Positions 44,507-55,363 of a stretch of DNA of 64,000 nt are shown here, in pieces. How positions within the stretch are numbered: position 1 is the stretch's first letter; the number at the start of each line of letters is the position of its first letter. Under the pieces are notes generated by a model. It did no database searches, was not told where the DNA came from, and saw only the letters and a list, made by a program, of their open reading frames with translations. The stretch is from an uncultured Bacteroides sp. Lineage in GTDB: Bacteria > Bacteroidota > Bacteroidia > Bacteroidales > Bacteroidaceae. The stretch spans positions 1 through 64,000 of the forward strand of contig CAMTOQ010000013.1 in assembly GCA_947074205.1 (NCBI GenBank). Reading direction: 5' to 3'. Position numbers and translations under genes: made by a program.

Positions 44507-45757
44507 ATGGATAGCTTTGTATTGCGCATCAAAGAGTTTCTCGAGATGATAGGTTTAAACGATGTATGGATAACTAAAGTTACTCCCTTCATTGTGCTGC
44601 TCTTCATCGTATTGGTAGCTTGGATAGCCGATTATATCAGTCGCACACTCTTGGCCTCGGTCATATTGAAGATTGTGAGAAAGACTAAAGTGGAGTGGGA
44701 TGATATCCTTTTCACCCCTCGCACTGTGTCGAGCATGTGTAGAATAGTAGCTCCGGTACTGATCTATCTTCTACTGCCTTGGGCTATTCCTGAAAGTCGC
44801 TATCTGGGAGTTCTCAATCGAGCTTTAATCATCTATATGATTGTTGTCTTCTTGACATTTCTCAATCATTTCCTCTCCGGTATTTATACCATCTATAGTG
44901 AAAAGGAGAAGCTAAAGAATCGACCTTTAAAAGGATTACTACAAACGATACAGGGCATCGTTATATTTATTGGTATCATATTTATTATAGCCATACTTAT
45001 CAACAAGGAGCCTTGGGCACTACTTACCGGTCTAGGTGCCTCGGCTGCCATCTTGATGTTGGTATTCAAAGATAGTATTATGGGCTTTGTGTCGGGCATA
45101 CAGCTCACGGCTAATAATATGTTGAAGGTGGGCGACTGGATTTCGATGCCCAAATACAATGCCGATGGTACGGTGATCGAAGTAACCCTCAACACTGTGA
45201 AAGTGCGCAACTGGGATAAGACGATAACCACTATACCTCCCTACGCTCTAGTCAGCGATTCGTTTCAGAACTGGCGCGGAATGGAAGAGTCGGCAGGTCG
45301 TCGTGTCAAGCGCTCGATAAATATCGATATGAACAGTGTGAGGTTTTGCACTCCACAGATGTTGGAGAAGTTTAGCCGTGTCAATCTCTTAAAAGAGTAT
45401 GTGACGCATACCGAAAAAGTGCTCGAGGAGTACAACGAGGAGCATCAAATAGATGATAGCGTGATGGTGAATGGTCGCCGTCAAACCAACTTGGGGGTAT
45501 TTCGTGCCTATCTCACAAACTATCTCAATAGCCACCCTATGGTGAATCAGCACATGACCTGTATGGTGCGTCAACTACAACCCACCGAGAGGGGTATTCC
45601 TATCGAACTCTACTTCTTCTCTAGCGAAAAGATGTGGGTGCCCTACGAAAACCTGCAGTCGGATGTGTTCGATCATGTGCTAGCCATCATCCCTGAGTTC
45701 GATCTACGCGTATTCCAAAACCCATCGGGCGACGATTTCAGACAGCTATCGCTTTAA
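44507..45757 (+). CDS. MscS-family mechanosensitive ion channel (YbdG-like)
   Basis: 416 aa from ATG 44507; the TTG start in the track lies inside the DUF4435 gene. About five membrane helices come first (roughly 18-45, 72-90, 97-125, 142-165 and a pore helix). The pore-lining helix is followed by the MscS beta domain with MGFVSGIQLTANNMLKVGDWI and NWDKTITTIPPYALVSDSFQNW, and a C-terminal alpha/beta domain. Size and the extended middle are like E. coli YbdG (MscM). Such channels release ions and solutes under membrane tension. It is the third gene of the ATPase-DUF4435 operon. Confidence 0.92.
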   Translation: MDSFVLRIKEFLEMIGLNDVWITKVTPFIVLLFIVLVAWIADYISRTLLASVILKIVRKTKVEWDDILFTPRTVSSMCRIVAPVLIYLLLPWAIPESRYLGVLNRALIIYMIVVFLTFLNHFLSGIYTIYSEKEKLKNRPLKGLLQTIQGIVIFIGIIFIIAILINKEPWALLTGLGASAAILMLVFKDSIMGFVSGIQLTANNMLKVGDWISMPKYNADGTVIEVTLNTVKVRNWDKTITTIPPYALVSDSFQNWRGMEESAGRRVKRSINIDMNSVRFCTPQMLEKFSRVNLLKEYVTHTEKVLEEYNEEHQIDDSVMVNGRRQTNLGVFRAYLTNYLNSHPMVNQHMTCMVRQLQPTERGIPIELYFFSSEKMWVPYENLQSDVFDHVLAIIPEFDLRVFQNPSGDDFRQLSL

Positions 45758-45775
45758 AATCTCGCATACTATATA

Positions 45776-45814
45776 AATAAAAAAGTGGGAGCGCTGCCTA
45801 CAACGCTTCCACTT
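45776..45814 (-). terminator. Terminator of the TonB receptor / lipoprotein operon
   Basis: Stem AAGTGGGAGCG / CGCTTCCACTT (one G-T pair), followed by a T run on the minus strand. It may also slow plus-strand transcription from the MscS gene. Confidence 0.75.
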
Positions 45815-45868
45815 CATGTGTTTCATACAGTATTCAGTCTATTGATTACAAAGATCGGATGTGAGCTT

Positions 45869-47446
45869 TTAGTATACTGCATTTTGTGGATCAAAGTTGG
45901 TCCAATCATCTAACCAATTATCGCTTGTACCACCTACGGCACCTACATAAGTCACCGATTTATCAATAAACGAGCTATTCAAACCGGCAAAGTTAGCTGC
46001 ACCAAGAAGTGGGCTTCCGGGAGATGGGCAGTATACCTGCCCCACATTCTTAGGATCGGATAGATTCAAGTCGCCTTCTGTAATATCGAAACGACAGCCA
46101 TTTTGAGTTCTCAAGAATGCTGTAGAGAATGATTCTTGTGACGCATCGTAAGAGATCACCTTCTTGCCATTGGCATCCACACTCCATGTGCCATACTCAT
46201 CTTCGTATTTCTTGTTGTAGTCTGTTCCGGTTACGCCCATACCTGCAAAGAATACATTCTGAAGTTTGATGTCGCCATTTGTCGCCCATTCGCGGCAGTT
46301 GCCTCTCTCGCCATCGATGATAAGTCCAATAGGCCACCCTAATGCTACTGAGTTGTAGCAATTCAGCTTACTGCTACGACGTATTTGCATGGCTGCTTGG
46401 AAACGACCAAGACCAGCGGCATTGTTTGGTTTCATATCGCCTGCATTGATATACGAAGTGCTGTTCTCGAAGCCTGCAGCTAGGTTCTTTTGCGTCATAG
46501 GGCCGATAAAGGTGATGTTACTGAATACAGCAGTTGTATATGGATCTACTAGACTACCTTCTGCATTGTTGTCCGACTCGAAACCATTTGATTGTGAGAT
46601 ATCCGCGATGCGTGGATCACGAATAGACAATCCAAACTGTACGTGTCCGTCGAAGCCGTTATCGGTATCAAACTCATCATCCCAGCCATTATATACTACT
46701 AGGTATTTGCAGTTTACAGAACCACCGAACCATTCGAAAGAGTCGTCGTTGCTGTAAGACACCATCATGTGAGACACTGTTGTGCCGCTACCCACTGAGC
46801 CAAATGTAACGCCATTAATCTCCTTGTCTGTTTGGAAAGGATAGCCGGCAAACTCTACGCGGATATACTTCAATACACCCGAATTGTCGTTCTTGATATT
46901 GCCACCATGTTTTGTTTTCGGACCACCTTCGATTTGTTGACCATTCTTGTTGTTGTTAGTACCGTTGCCACAAACAATCAATCCTCCCCAATCACCTGGG
47001 CGACGGCTACCGGCAGGCTGATTAGAAGTCATTACGATAGGTTGTTTAGCCGTACCTTCCGCATAGATTTTAGCGCCCGGTTCCACAATCAATGCAGCCA
47101 TAGTTTCTTTGTCGCCTTTGATGATGGCACCCGGCTCTATAGTAAGCTCGGCACCCGGGCGAACATACACCCAACCTTTTAATACATACGTACCGGCCGG
47201 AATGGTCTGCTTACCAGTGAAGCAAAACTCCTGTTCGCCATTACCAATTTCTGTACCATTATTGAAAAGGATACCGTCACTTGTGGCTAAACCGGCATAT
47301 TCTCCAGTGTTGCTTGGGCGAGACACTACAGGATCTGTAGCCTCAACCACAACTTTAGAGTCGTTATCACTACAACTCATCATAAAGGTAGACATCGCTG
47401 CAGTCATAATAAAAAGACTGCTCCATTTCATTAAACTGATTTTCAT
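45869..47446 (-). CDS. Beta-helix-like surface lipoprotein paired with a TonB receptor
   Basis: A lipoprotein of 525 aa (FMMSC followed by SDNDSK, a surface-export-like start). The middle has strand-turn repeats typical of a right-handed parallel beta-helix: AGTYVLKGWVYVRPGAELTIEPGAII, IVEPGAKIYAEGTAKQPIVMTS and LKYIRVEFAGYPF. A conserved acidic cluster NGWDDEFDTDNGFDG could bind calcium or a ligand. I cannot assign an enzyme activity. It lies 62 bp after the TonB-dependent receptor in the same direction, where a SusD would be in a glycan locus, so it may be the substrate-binding partner of that receptor. Confidence 0.7.
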   Translation of the reverse strand: MKISLMKWSSLFIMTAAMSTFMMSCSDNDSKVVVEATDPVVSRPSNTGEYAGLATSDGILFNNGTEIGNGEQEFCFTGKQTIPAGTYVLKGWVYVRPGAELTIEPGAIIKGDKETMAALIVEPGAKIYAEGTAKQPIVMTSNQPAGSRRPGDWGGLIVCGNGTNNNKNGQQIEGGPKTKHGGNIKNDNSGVLKYIRVEFAGYPFQTDKEINGVTFGSVGSGTTVSHMMVSYSNDDSFEWFGGSVNCKYLVVYNGWDDEFDTDNGFDGHVQFGLSIRDPRIADISQSNGFESDNNAEGSLVDPYTTAVFSNITFIGPMTQKNLAAGFENSTSYINAGDMKPNNAAGLGRFQAAMQIRRSSKLNCYNSVALGWPIGLIIDGERGNCREWATNGDIKLQNVFFAGMGVTGTDYNKKYEDEYGTWSVDANGKKVISYDASQESFSTAFLRTQNGCRFDITEGDLNLSDPKNVGQVYCPSPGSPLLGAANFAGLNSSFIDKSVTYVGAVGGTSDNWLDDWTNFDPQNAVY

Positions 47447-47508
47447 ATTTTCTGATTTTAATTTGGGGTAAAGATTCCCCAGTTAGTTTTTCTAATAAAT
47501 TAAAGTTG

Positions 47509-50310
47509 TTAGAATATATAGGATAAAGAGAGTTGATAGTTCCTACCCGGACGGAAGTTCTTGGTCACCTCCTCGTATTCAATCTTCTCGCCCGATTTAA
47601 CGACGCTCCCAAACTGTTTGAATTTTACATTCTCGGCTAGTATGTCTCGTACTCCTGCTTTGATTTCAAGTGATCCAAACTTCTTGCTCAGCGATAAGTC
47701 TAATGTGTTTCTAGGCATCTCATAAGAGTTAGGAATCTTCGTGGTCTGCTCGCCATTCGAGCCAACTGTGCGTCCCACACCAATGATACGTTTACCTATC
47801 CTGTTGTAGAGCACCGCTACATTTAGTCCCCATTGAGGTTGGTTATAGAAAATACCCGTATTAATAAGGTAGGGCGATTGTCCCTGCATAGCTCTATCCT
47901 CTTCTTGGCTATCCTTGTCGAAGAGCACTTTACTGCTAATCAAAGCACCATTGAAAGACCAGCTAAAGTTGCGAAGACCAATAAAATCCAATGTTTTGCG
48001 GAAGTCCACTTCGATACCAAAATTATTAGCCGCCTTTGCATTCTTGTTCGAGTAAGTCAAGTCTGTACCACCGTTTACAGTGTAGGTCCATTCAATCGGT
48101 GAATCAAAGCGTTTGTAGAATAAGGCCACAGAGAAAGACTCACCTCCCGAGGGGTACCACTCATAGCGCAGATCTAGGTTATGAATGTAAGCAGGTTTAA
48201 GCGAAGGGTTACCTTCAACGTTGGCAGCAAGATCAAAGTCATAATACACCGATGTAGACAACTCTCTGAACTCAGGTCTGTTTACCGACTTTCCATAAGA
48301 CAATCGTAACTGCTGTTTATCATTGATCTTATACATCGCATTGGCCGATGGAAAAATATCGTTGTACTTATAAAACATGCTGCTGTGACTCTCTTCATGA
48401 TTCTTGGTGTTACGCACCAGCTCTAGGTTGTTGTACTCATAGCGCACCCCTGCATAGACATTAAAGCGATCGGTTATAGGCAGATTGGTAGCTAAGTAAG
48501 CCGACCCTATCCAGTTGTGCCCCATGTAGTCGTTTGTCTTACGAACTTGTTCGTATAAGAAGAGCTTATCTTCACCATAGTTTTCTTCTCTCATCAATTG
48601 GGAAGCGATGTCGAAGAGTTTAAAGCCTTCGGGCATATCGTTGCCCCAAGAATAAGCAAACTGGCGGGTGTTATAGTTGCGTGTGCGGTACTCGGCATAA
48701 GCCCCTGCACGAACTTCGGGTTCAAACTTTCCAAACTGTAGGTTTTGAATATAGTTTACATTGATGGAACCTATATGTTCGTTGAGCTTGGTAAACTCAC
48801 GTGATATGTCATTGCCCGTAGCAAGAGCTATTACACCAGTCTCTTCCGAATCGTTCAGAATAATTCTGCGTCTGTCTGGTTGATTCTTGTTGGCGTACGA
48901 GTAGCTGGCACTCCAGTTCAGCTTTGCATCTGTTAGTGTGTATTTTCCGGTGAATTGCCCATTATATGTGCTACGGCTAGAGTAGTAATACTCCATGCGT
49001 CTTTCGTCATTGCTTTGTGCATCAAAACCATAACGTTCTGTGTAGCGATTCTTTCCTATTTGGTTGAAGATATTCTTAAAATCGTAAATCTGGCTGCGTT
49101 TCTTTGGCTGGAATGTCAAGTTGACCATCGCTCCAAATCTTACATCATTGCTATATTGATTGTCTGTGCTTTTGCGTAGATAAACAGAGTTGTTGTTGAT
49201 AACATCATAAGAACCAAACAAAGAGTTCTCCATATCTGTATAGGTCTTAAAGGAGTAGGTGTAATTGGCCGCAGCAAGCAGTCCTACTTCTCGGCCACTT
49301 TCAGTCTCCCACCGATGCGCGTAGGCGGCATTAAAACGTACGTCGCCCATGGGCTTGCGGTTCTTAATCAACCAATTGTTGTTGAACCCATTGTTCATCA
49401 AATCAACGCGGTTGCTATTGTTGCCAAACGTGTTCATGGGGCCTTTCATGCCTGCATTGTGCATACGCAATCCATTTTCGAATCCCAATATGTCGGTAGA
49501 GCTCCCGGGGTTGTATAGAAAGTTGTTGAAGTGCGTGCGATCGTTGATGCTTGTGCCTAAAGAGAGTAGAAATGAGTTCTCAGACGGCATCTCTTTTGTG
49601 TTGACCATGATGAATCCGCCTGTAAAGTCGGCAGGGTATTCGGGTGAGGGGCTTTTTACAATCACCATATTGTCTATCTGCGAACTGGGAATGATGTCGA
49701 AAGAGAAGGCGCGGGCATCGGCTTCGGAACTTGGAACAGCTCCGCCATTGATCCATACATTGTTGTAGCGTTGAGATAGTCCACGTACCATGACAAACTT
49801 CTCGTCGATAATCGACACACCAGGTACGCGTTTAATAACTTCGGATGCATCGCGGTCTTGATTTCTTGATATCTGTTGAGCCGATACCCCCGTTTGTACC
49901 ACTAAGCTGCGACGTTGGTCGGTCATCATTGAAACATCAGTGTTGCGTTTCAACTGTGCCACTACTGCTACTTCGCCCAACGCCTGTGCATCACTATCGA
50001 GGGCAAAGTTAATGATCAGCTCATCACCTTTAAGGTTGATACCCTTTGCCTCTTGGTCTTTATAACCAATGTATTTTACCAATAGGGTATAGACACCGTT
50101 TGGAATGTTACTTAGTGTGTAGTTTCCATCCATATCGGCAACTGTGCCAAAAGAAGTGCCGATGATTTGTATCGTGGCACCTGTCATTGGTTCGCCGGTT
50201 TGCTTGTCAGCAACGTTTCCTTTAATATTGCTTGCCTGAACTAGCAGAGTGCAGAGCAGGAGCGAGAGAATAGAAAAAGTTTTTCTTTTAAATGTGTAAC
50301 TTGTAACCAT
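47509..50310 (-). CDS. TonB-dependent outer-membrane receptor (not SusC type)
   Basis: 933 aa. Signal peptide to about residue 26, a carboxypeptidase-regulatory-like domain (IKGNVADKQTGEPMTGATI, about 28-115), a TonB box region near GEVAVVAQLK, a plug (RVPGVSIIDEKFVMVRGLSQRYNNVWINGG, in two parts) and a beta-barrel ending in Phe (QLSLSYIF). It lacks the SusC signature and has no SusD beside it. The barrel resembles the receptors often paired with the beta-helix lipoprotein found downstream. The substrate is unknown; there is no clear Fur box or riboswitch upstream. Confidence 0.92.
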   Translation of the reverse strand: MVTSYTFKRKTFSILSLLLCTLLVQASNIKGNVADKQTGEPMTGATIQIIGTSFGTVADMDGNYTLSNIPNGVYTLLVKYIGYKDQEAKGINLKGDELIINFALDSDAQALGEVAVVAQLKRNTDVSMMTDQRRSLVVQTGVSAQQISRNQDRDASEVIKRVPGVSIIDEKFVMVRGLSQRYNNVWINGGAVPSSEADARAFSFDIIPSSQIDNMVIVKSPSPEYPADFTGGFIMVNTKEMPSENSFLLSLGTSINDRTHFNNFLYNPGSSTDILGFENGLRMHNAGMKGPMNTFGNNSNRVDLMNNGFNNNWLIKNRKPMGDVRFNAAYAHRWETESGREVGLLAAANYTYSFKTYTDMENSLFGSYDVINNNSVYLRKSTDNQYSNDVRFGAMVNLTFQPKKRSQIYDFKNIFNQIGKNRYTERYGFDAQSNDERRMEYYYSSRSTYNGQFTGKYTLTDAKLNWSASYSYANKNQPDRRRIILNDSEETGVIALATGNDISREFTKLNEHIGSINVNYIQNLQFGKFEPEVRAGAYAEYRTRNYNTRQFAYSWGNDMPEGFKLFDIASQLMREENYGEDKLFLYEQVRKTNDYMGHNWIGSAYLATNLPITDRFNVYAGVRYEYNNLELVRNTKNHEESHSSMFYKYNDIFPSANAMYKINDKQQLRLSYGKSVNRPEFRELSTSVYYDFDLAANVEGNPSLKPAYIHNLDLRYEWYPSGGESFSVALFYKRFDSPIEWTYTVNGGTDLTYSNKNAKAANNFGIEVDFRKTLDFIGLRNFSWSFNGALISSKVLFDKDSQEEDRAMQGQSPYLINTGIFYNQPQWGLNVAVLYNRIGKRIIGVGRTVGSNGEQTTKIPNSYEMPRNTLDLSLSKKFGSLEIKAGVRDILAENVKFKQFGSVVKSGEKIEYEEVTKNFRPGRNYQLSLSYIF

Positions 50311-50465
50311 TAGTTAACTTTCGTAATTGATTTCGATGCAAAGTACGGTCATACAAGTTACGAGGGTGGTACATACCTTGTACAATTGTTTTGCAAATCA
50401 ATTACGTAAGTGTTACTAATGTCTACAGTCTATTCTTCTCCCCAAATGAGGTGACAATAGTGTGA

Positions 50466-51917
50466 CTAGATTCTCTTCCAGAAGTTGCTAGTAAATAGAA
50501 GAAGTACGGTGAAAATTTCTAGGCGGCCTAGAAGCATAAGGAAGGAGAGCAGCCATTTGCCGGCATCGGGAATGGAACTCCAAGAGCTATCTGGCCCATA
50601 TTTCCCTAAGCTAGGTCCCATGTTGCCAAGGCTAGAGATACAACAGCCTAGCGACTCTGTAAGCTCCATGCCAAGCCCCATTAGTATAAGAGTGCTCACA
50701 ATGATTACTATGCCATAAAGAAATAGAAACGCAAGAATCGTTGATCTAAGCGGTTGAGGGATAACTTGATTGTTTACGCGTACAGGCAGAACGGCATTAG
50801 GGTGGGTGATGTGCTTAAACTCGTTGCGCGTCAATTTACTGATGATAAGCAAGCGTATGCACTTGATACCACCGGTAGTACTACCCGCACAAGCCCCCAT
50901 TAGCATGATAACTACAATTATTCCCCATAGCATAGAAGGCCACGTCATATAGTTGGCTGTGGCATATCCTGTAGAAGTATGCAAGGATACCACTTGAAAC
51001 ACCGATTTACGGAAAGCTTCCTCAGCTCCCATTGAACGGGTTAAGTAAAGTCCAACAGCTATGACTAGAGTCAATGATACTACTGAAATAAAGAACCATT
51101 TGAGCTCACCGTTTTTAAGAAGCTTCTTGAACCTCCCGGTAACGGCAAAAAGCAATAGGGCAAAGTTTATCCCCGATATAAACATAAAGACAGTAATAAC
51201 ATACTCTATGTATGGAGAGTTGAAATAAGCAATACTGTCTTGTTTTGTCGAGAATCCTCCTGTACTTGTTGTGGTAAATGCGTGACACACACTGTCGAAT
51301 AGATTCATTCCACCCAGCATTAATAGCAGTGCCAATGTTCCGGTCATACCCACATAAATACTCCAAATCCATTTTGCGGTGATGCCGATACGTGGATACA
51401 CTTTATCGTGAGCCATGCCACTAGCCTCGGCTGCGAACACTTGCACACCACTGACACCGAATATAGGCAATACGGCAATAGTAAAGAATACAATCCCCAG
51501 TCCACCAATCCACTGCGTCATGCTTCGCCAAAATAGCAAGCCATGGGGGAGGCTTTCAATATCGTCTAATATCGTGGCCCCTGTACTGGAGAACCCAGAC
51601 ATTGTTTCGAAGAAAGCATTGGTCACCGATGGGATGTAGCCGCTAATGATGAAGGGTAGCATCCCAAATAGGGAGAACACCAGCCACGATACAGTTACAA
51701 TCACATAACCATCGCGTCGGCTCATGTGTTTGGGTGCATCTTTGCCTAAGAGCCATAATAGGCCACCAACGCCAATGCAGACACCGGCAGAATAGAGAAA
51801 GCTCAATAAATCATCGCCGGCATAGATCAGCGATACTAATGAACAAAATAGTAGCATTGCGGCTTCAATGAGCAGCAAGAAACTTAGAATGCGAAGTATA
51901 ATCTTAGAGTTAACCAT
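50466..51917 (-). CDS. trkH: Potassium uptake membrane subunit TrkH/KtrB
   Basis: The pore subunit of a Trk/Ktr potassium transporter, 483 aa, with four M1-P-M2 repeats. Each pore loop shows the family glycine: FSSTGATIL, TTSTGGFST, HTSTGYATAN and ISSLGNMGPSLGKYGP. It lies 3 bp downstream of trkA, whose product gates it. I see no good terminator after it. Confidence 0.95.
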   Translation of the reverse strand: MVNSKIILRILSFLLLIEAAMLLFCSLVSLIYAGDDLLSFLYSAGVCIGVGGLLWLLGKDAPKHMSRRDGYVIVTVSWLVFSLFGMLPFIISGYIPSVTNAFFETMSGFSSTGATILDDIESLPHGLLFWRSMTQWIGGLGIVFFTIAVLPIFGVSGVQVFAAEASGMAHDKVYPRIGITAKWIWSIYVGMTGTLALLLMLGGMNLFDSVCHAFTTTSTGGFSTKQDSIAYFNSPYIEYVITVFMFISGINFALLLFAVTGRFKKLLKNGELKWFFISVVSLTLVIAVGLYLTRSMGAEEAFRKSVFQVVSLHTSTGYATANYMTWPSMLWGIIVVIMLMGACAGSTTGGIKCIRLLIISKLTRNEFKHITHPNAVLPVRVNNQVIPQPLRSTILAFLFLYGIVIIVSTLILMGLGMELTESLGCCISSLGNMGPSLGKYGPDSSWSSIPDAGKWLLSFLMLLGRLEIFTVLLLFTSNFWKRI

Positions 51918-51920
51918 CTC

Positions 51921-53258
51921 TTAGTTGAAATACTTTTCAGCTTTTTTAATCATCATATTTAGGCAGAACACCACTACATGGTCGCCTGCTAGAACTTGTG
52001 TATCCCCGGTAACCAACATTCCTTCGCCTCCTCTAATTAATCCACCGATAGTGATTTCATCGGGAAGCTTGGCATCCTTTATTAATCGTTTGGTGATTTT
52101 AGAACCCTCTTTAACGGTGAATTCAGCTACCTCGGCATTGGCAAAGGTCAAGCTCTTAACGTTGTTTACATCAGCGTCGAGCATCATTTGATAGATGTGG
52201 CTAGCGGCAATCATTTTTTTGTTGATCACTGTGCCGATGTCAAGACTCTCGGCCATGCTGATATAGTCGATGTTCTCGACCTCGGCCACGGTTTTCTCTA
52301 CCCCTTTGCGCTTAGCTGCAAGGCAGGCCAGAATATTTGTTTCAGAGTTATCTGTCAAGGCCACGAAAGCATCCATCTTCTTGAGGCCTTCTTCCATCAA
52401 TAAGTCCATGTCTCGACCATCGCCATTGATCACCATCACATTGTCGCTAAGTACCTCTGTTAGTCGGTTGCAACGCTGTAGATCGCTATCAATGATTTTA
52501 ATCTCCATATAGTCGGGAGCATATTGCGCTGTACGTATAGCTATGCGGCTTCCACCCATAATCATTACACGTTTCACATCAGGATAAGTCTCCTTACCTG
52601 CTATCTTACGGATGTGAGCGATATATTTGCGCGTTGTCATGAAGTAGACAATATCATTCAGCTTAATGCTATCTGTTCCGTGAGGGATTATGGTATCTTG
52701 TCCGCGTTTGATGGCCACAACATGATAGGCCCCTTTCTTGTCTAACTCGGAAAGTTGCTTGTCGAGAATGGTAGCCGTTTCGCGCATTTTTGCACCCAGC
52801 ATAATCAGTGCACCGCCACAGAAGTCCCATGATTGGCGCACCCAGCTCATCTTTATAGAAGACACAATCTCTTTGGCTGCCAACATCTCGGGGTAAATCA
52901 ACGAATTGATACCAAGATTCTTAAAGAACTCTTTATTGGCCGGTAATAGATATTCATAGTTATCTACACGTGCTACTGTTTTTTGCGCTCCCAGCTTTCG
53001 AGCAAGGATACATGCCGTAATGTTGCGACTCTCGTCGGGGGTTACTGCTATGAAGAGGGCTGCCTCTTTTGCACCTGCCTCTGTCAATCCCTTGATAGAG
53101 GTAGGTGATGCAGTGACAGTCATCAAGTCGTAACTGTTACTGATCATTGTAAGATTGTCTTCGTCCTCATCCATGAGGATGATATCCTGTTTCTCTAACG
53201 AAAGTAGTTTCGCTAAGTGGGTGCCTACATTGCCGGCACCGGCAATAATAATTTTCAT
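51921..53258 (-). CDS. trkA: Potassium transporter regulatory subunit TrkA
   Basis: A cytoplasmic RCK protein of 445 aa with two tandem units. The first Rossmann domain starts with [16 protein letters not shown] (intact GxGxxG), the second with [14 protein letters not shown] (altered glycine motif). Each is followed by a TrkA_C domain. It binds NAD(H) or adenine nucleotides and controls TrkH. The ATG overlaps the dxs stop by 4 bp, so translation is coupled. Confidence 0.95.
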   Translation of the reverse strand: MKIIIAGAGNVGTHLAKLLSLEKQDIILMDEDEDNLTMISNSYDLMTVTASPTSIKGLTEAGAKEAALFIAVTPDESRNITACILARKLGAQKTVARVDNYEYLLPANKEFFKNLGINSLIYPEMLAAKEIVSSIKMSWVRQSWDFCGGALIMLGAKMRETATILDKQLSELDKKGAYHVVAIKRGQDTIIPHGTDSIKLNDIVYFMTTRKYIAHIRKIAGKETYPDVKRVMIMGGSRIAIRTAQYAPDYMEIKIIDSDLQRCNRLTEVLSDNVMVINGDGRDMDLLMEEGLKKMDAFVALTDNSETNILACLAAKRKGVEKTVAEVENIDYISMAESLDIGTVINKKMIAASHIYQMMLDADVNNVKSLTFANAEVAEFTVKEGSKITKRLIKDAKLPDEITIGGLIRGGEGMLVTGDTQVLAGDHVVVFCLNMMIKKAEKYFN

Positions 53259-55162
53259 TGCTTTTTCTTCAAAATCGTATTACAGATATGCTCTTTATCC
53301 ATGCCACATATGGCTTGTAACTGTGCCACAGTGCCATGCTCGACAAATGTATCGGGAATGCCAATGCGTTCTATCTCCGGCTTATAGCCATGTTCCATCA
53401 TAAACTCCGTTACAGCGGAGCCCATTCCACCAATGATACTACCATCTTCAACAGTGATTACGCGTTTGAAGTTCTTGCCCACCTCATGAAGCAAAGCTTC
53501 GTCTAGTGGCTTCAAGAAGCGTAAATCATAGTGTGCCACCTCAAGTCCGGGCTCACTGCCCTCGGCTAGTTCTATGGCGCGAGCAGCATTTTTGCCTATC
53601 GGCCCTAGTGAGATGATAGCTATATCTTTTCCATCTTTTAGTTTTCTTCCTTTTCCTACCTCTATCTCTTCCAATGGGCAGTGCCAGTCTACCAGCTCGC
53701 CACGTCCACGTGGATAGCGAATGACAAATGGCCCCTTATCGGGTAGTTGAGCCGTGTACATCAAACGACGCAGTTCGCATTCATCATAAGGCGAAGCAAT
53801 CGTTAAGTTGGGTATAGGACGCATAAATGCCAAATCGTAAGCTCCATGGTGGGTAGGTCCATCTTCGCCAACAAGTCCTGCTCGGTCGATGCAGAGAACC
53901 ACGGGTAGATTCTGAATGGCTACGTCGTGAACCACATTGTCGAACGCACGTTGCATAAACGAGGAGTAGATGTTGCAGAAGGGTTGCAACCCATCTTTTG
54001 CCATACCACCCGAGAAAGTCACAGCATGTCCTTCGGCTATACCCACGTCAAAAGTGCGTTGTGGCATCTCTTCCATCATGTAAATCATGGAACAACCGGT
54101 AGGCATAGCCGGAGTCACACCCACGATGTTAGGGTTGAGACGTGCTAGTTCTACCAAGGTGTGTCCAAACACATCTTGAAACAAGGGAGGCAAGCCTTCG
54201 GTTGAGGCAACCTTTCTCTCGCCCGTTTTGGGGTTGAATAGACCCGGTGCATGCCACACACCCGGATTTTTCTCGGCGGGTTCAAATCCCTTACCTTTGG
54301 TGGTGTGGAGATGCAATACCTTAGGACCTTTCAGATCCTTAATATCATTGAGTATGCGTGTGATATTTTTTACATCATGCCCATCTACAGGTCCGAAATA
54401 TCGAATATTCATCCCTTCGAAGATGTTCTGTTGTTGAGCAACGAGCGATTTTAGGCTATTGCCAAATCTAATCAATGCTTTGCGTCTATCTTCGTTTAGA
54501 ATCTTCATCTTAAACAGAAGGCGCGACATCTTGAAGCGGAACTGGTTATATCGGTTGGACGTGGTGAGGTTGAAAAGATACTCTTTCATGCCACCCACGC
54601 TTCTATCAATTGACATGTCGTTGTCGTTGACAATAATCAGCAAATCGTTTGGACTTGCCGAAACATTGTTCAGACCTTCGAAAGCTAGACCACCACTCAT
54701 TGCACCATCTCCAATAACGGCTACTACATGGCGATCTTTCTCTCCTTTAGTATGCGCAGCTACCGCCATTCCGAGCGCAGCCGAAATAGACGTTGAAGCA
54801 TGGCCGCAGGTGAAGCTATCATAGGGGCTCTCTTCGGGAGAAGGGAAAGGGCGTATGCCGCCTAACTTACGGTTGGTACCGAAAGCTTCTCGACGACCTG
54901 TAAGAATTTTATGGCCATAAGCCTGATGGCCTACGTCCCATACAAGGCGGTCGTATGGAGTATCAAATACATAGTGTAAGGCAACAGTAAGCTCCACTAC
55001 ACCTAGACTGGCTGCAAAGTGTCCGGGGTTGGTCGAAAGTTCGTCAATTATTTTTTGTCTTAATTCACTACAAACCTGTGGCAACTGCTCAGGCTTCAGC
55101 TCTCGTAGCTGATCGGGTGTATTGAGTGAGTTGAGCAAATTATATGTGGAGTCTTTTTCCAT
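53255..55162 (-). CDS. dxs: 1-deoxy-D-xylulose-5-phosphate synthase
   Basis: The first enzyme of the MEP isoprenoid pathway: joins pyruvate and glyceraldehyde-3-phosphate using thiamine diphosphate. 635 aa from ATG 55162 ([10 protein letters not shown]); the track's ATG adds five residues. The N-terminal domain has [20 protein letters not shown] in two parts, [10 protein letters not shown] and the TPP motif [16 protein letters not shown]. The middle domain has [13 protein letters not shown] and [17 protein letters not shown]; the C-terminal domain is complete. It leads an operon with trkA and trkH. Confidence 0.97.
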   Translation of the reverse strand: MEKDSTYNLLNSLNTPDQLRELKPEQLPQVCSELRQKIIDELSTNPGHFAASLGVVELTVALHYVFDTPYDRLVWDVGHQAYGHKILTGRREAFGTNRKLGGIRPFPSPEESPYDSFTCGHASTSISAALGMAVAAHTKGEKDRHVVAVIGDGAMSGGLAFEGLNNVSASPNDLLIIVNDNDMSIDRSVGGMKEYLFNLTTSNRYNQFRFKMSRLLFKMKILNEDRRKALIRFGNSLKSLVAQQQNIFEGMNIRYFGPVDGHDVKNITRILNDIKDLKGPKVLHLHTTKGKGFEPAEKNPGVWHAPGLFNPKTGERKVASTEGLPPLFQDVFGHTLVELARLNPNIVGVTPAMPTGCSMIYMMEEMPQRTFDVGIAEGHAVTFSGGMAKDGLQPFCNIYSSFMQRAFDNVVHDVAIQNLPVVLCIDRAGLVGEDGPTHHGAYDLAFMRPIPNLTIASPYDECELRRLMYTAQLPDKGPFVIRYPRGRGELVDWHCPLEEIEVGKGRKLKDGKDIAIISLGPIGKNAARAIELAEGSEPGLEVAHYDLRFLKPLDEALLHEVGKNFKRVITVEDGSIIGGMGSAVTEFMMEHGYKPEIERIGIPDTFVEHGTVAQLQAICGMDKEHICNTILKKKQ

Positions 55163-55185
55163 TATATCAAAAGGCAATTAGATTG

Positions 55186-55193
55186 CAAAACTA
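55186..55193 (-). promoter_or_regulatory. -7 element of dxs-trkA-trkH
   Basis: On the minus strand TAGTTTTG, 24 bp before the dxs start. The -33 box is unclear. Confidence 0.45.
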
Positions 55194-55310
55194 CTAATTT
55201 ATATGTAATACCTTGCTCAGTTGCACTAAAAAACTCTTTTGAGTTCTGTTGTTTTAGTGCTACTCAACAGCTTATTTACTGATAAATATACGCTTTTTTG
55301 GGGTTTAATT

Positions 55311-55340
55311 TTTGTTTTGTTCATCTATTTTTTACTTTTG
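55311..55340 (+). promoter_or_regulatory. Promoter of the small lipoprotein gene
   Basis: TTTG (55311-55314), 18-bp spacer, TACTTTTG (55333-55340), then ATG at 55364. This sets the start and excludes the longer ORF from 55298. Confidence 0.6.
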
Positions 55341-55363
55341 TGACAATCACTAATTTAAATGAT

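Noticed and set aside
42622-45757. Mobile island carrying the ATPase-DUF4435-MscS operon
   Set aside because: I see no integrase, attachment repeats or tRNA, and codon use looks like the neighbours, so recent transfer is not supported.
50311-50465. Fur box or metal riboswitch upstream of the TonB receptor
   Set aside because: Only a short 6-bp inverted pair is seen; it does not match a known site.
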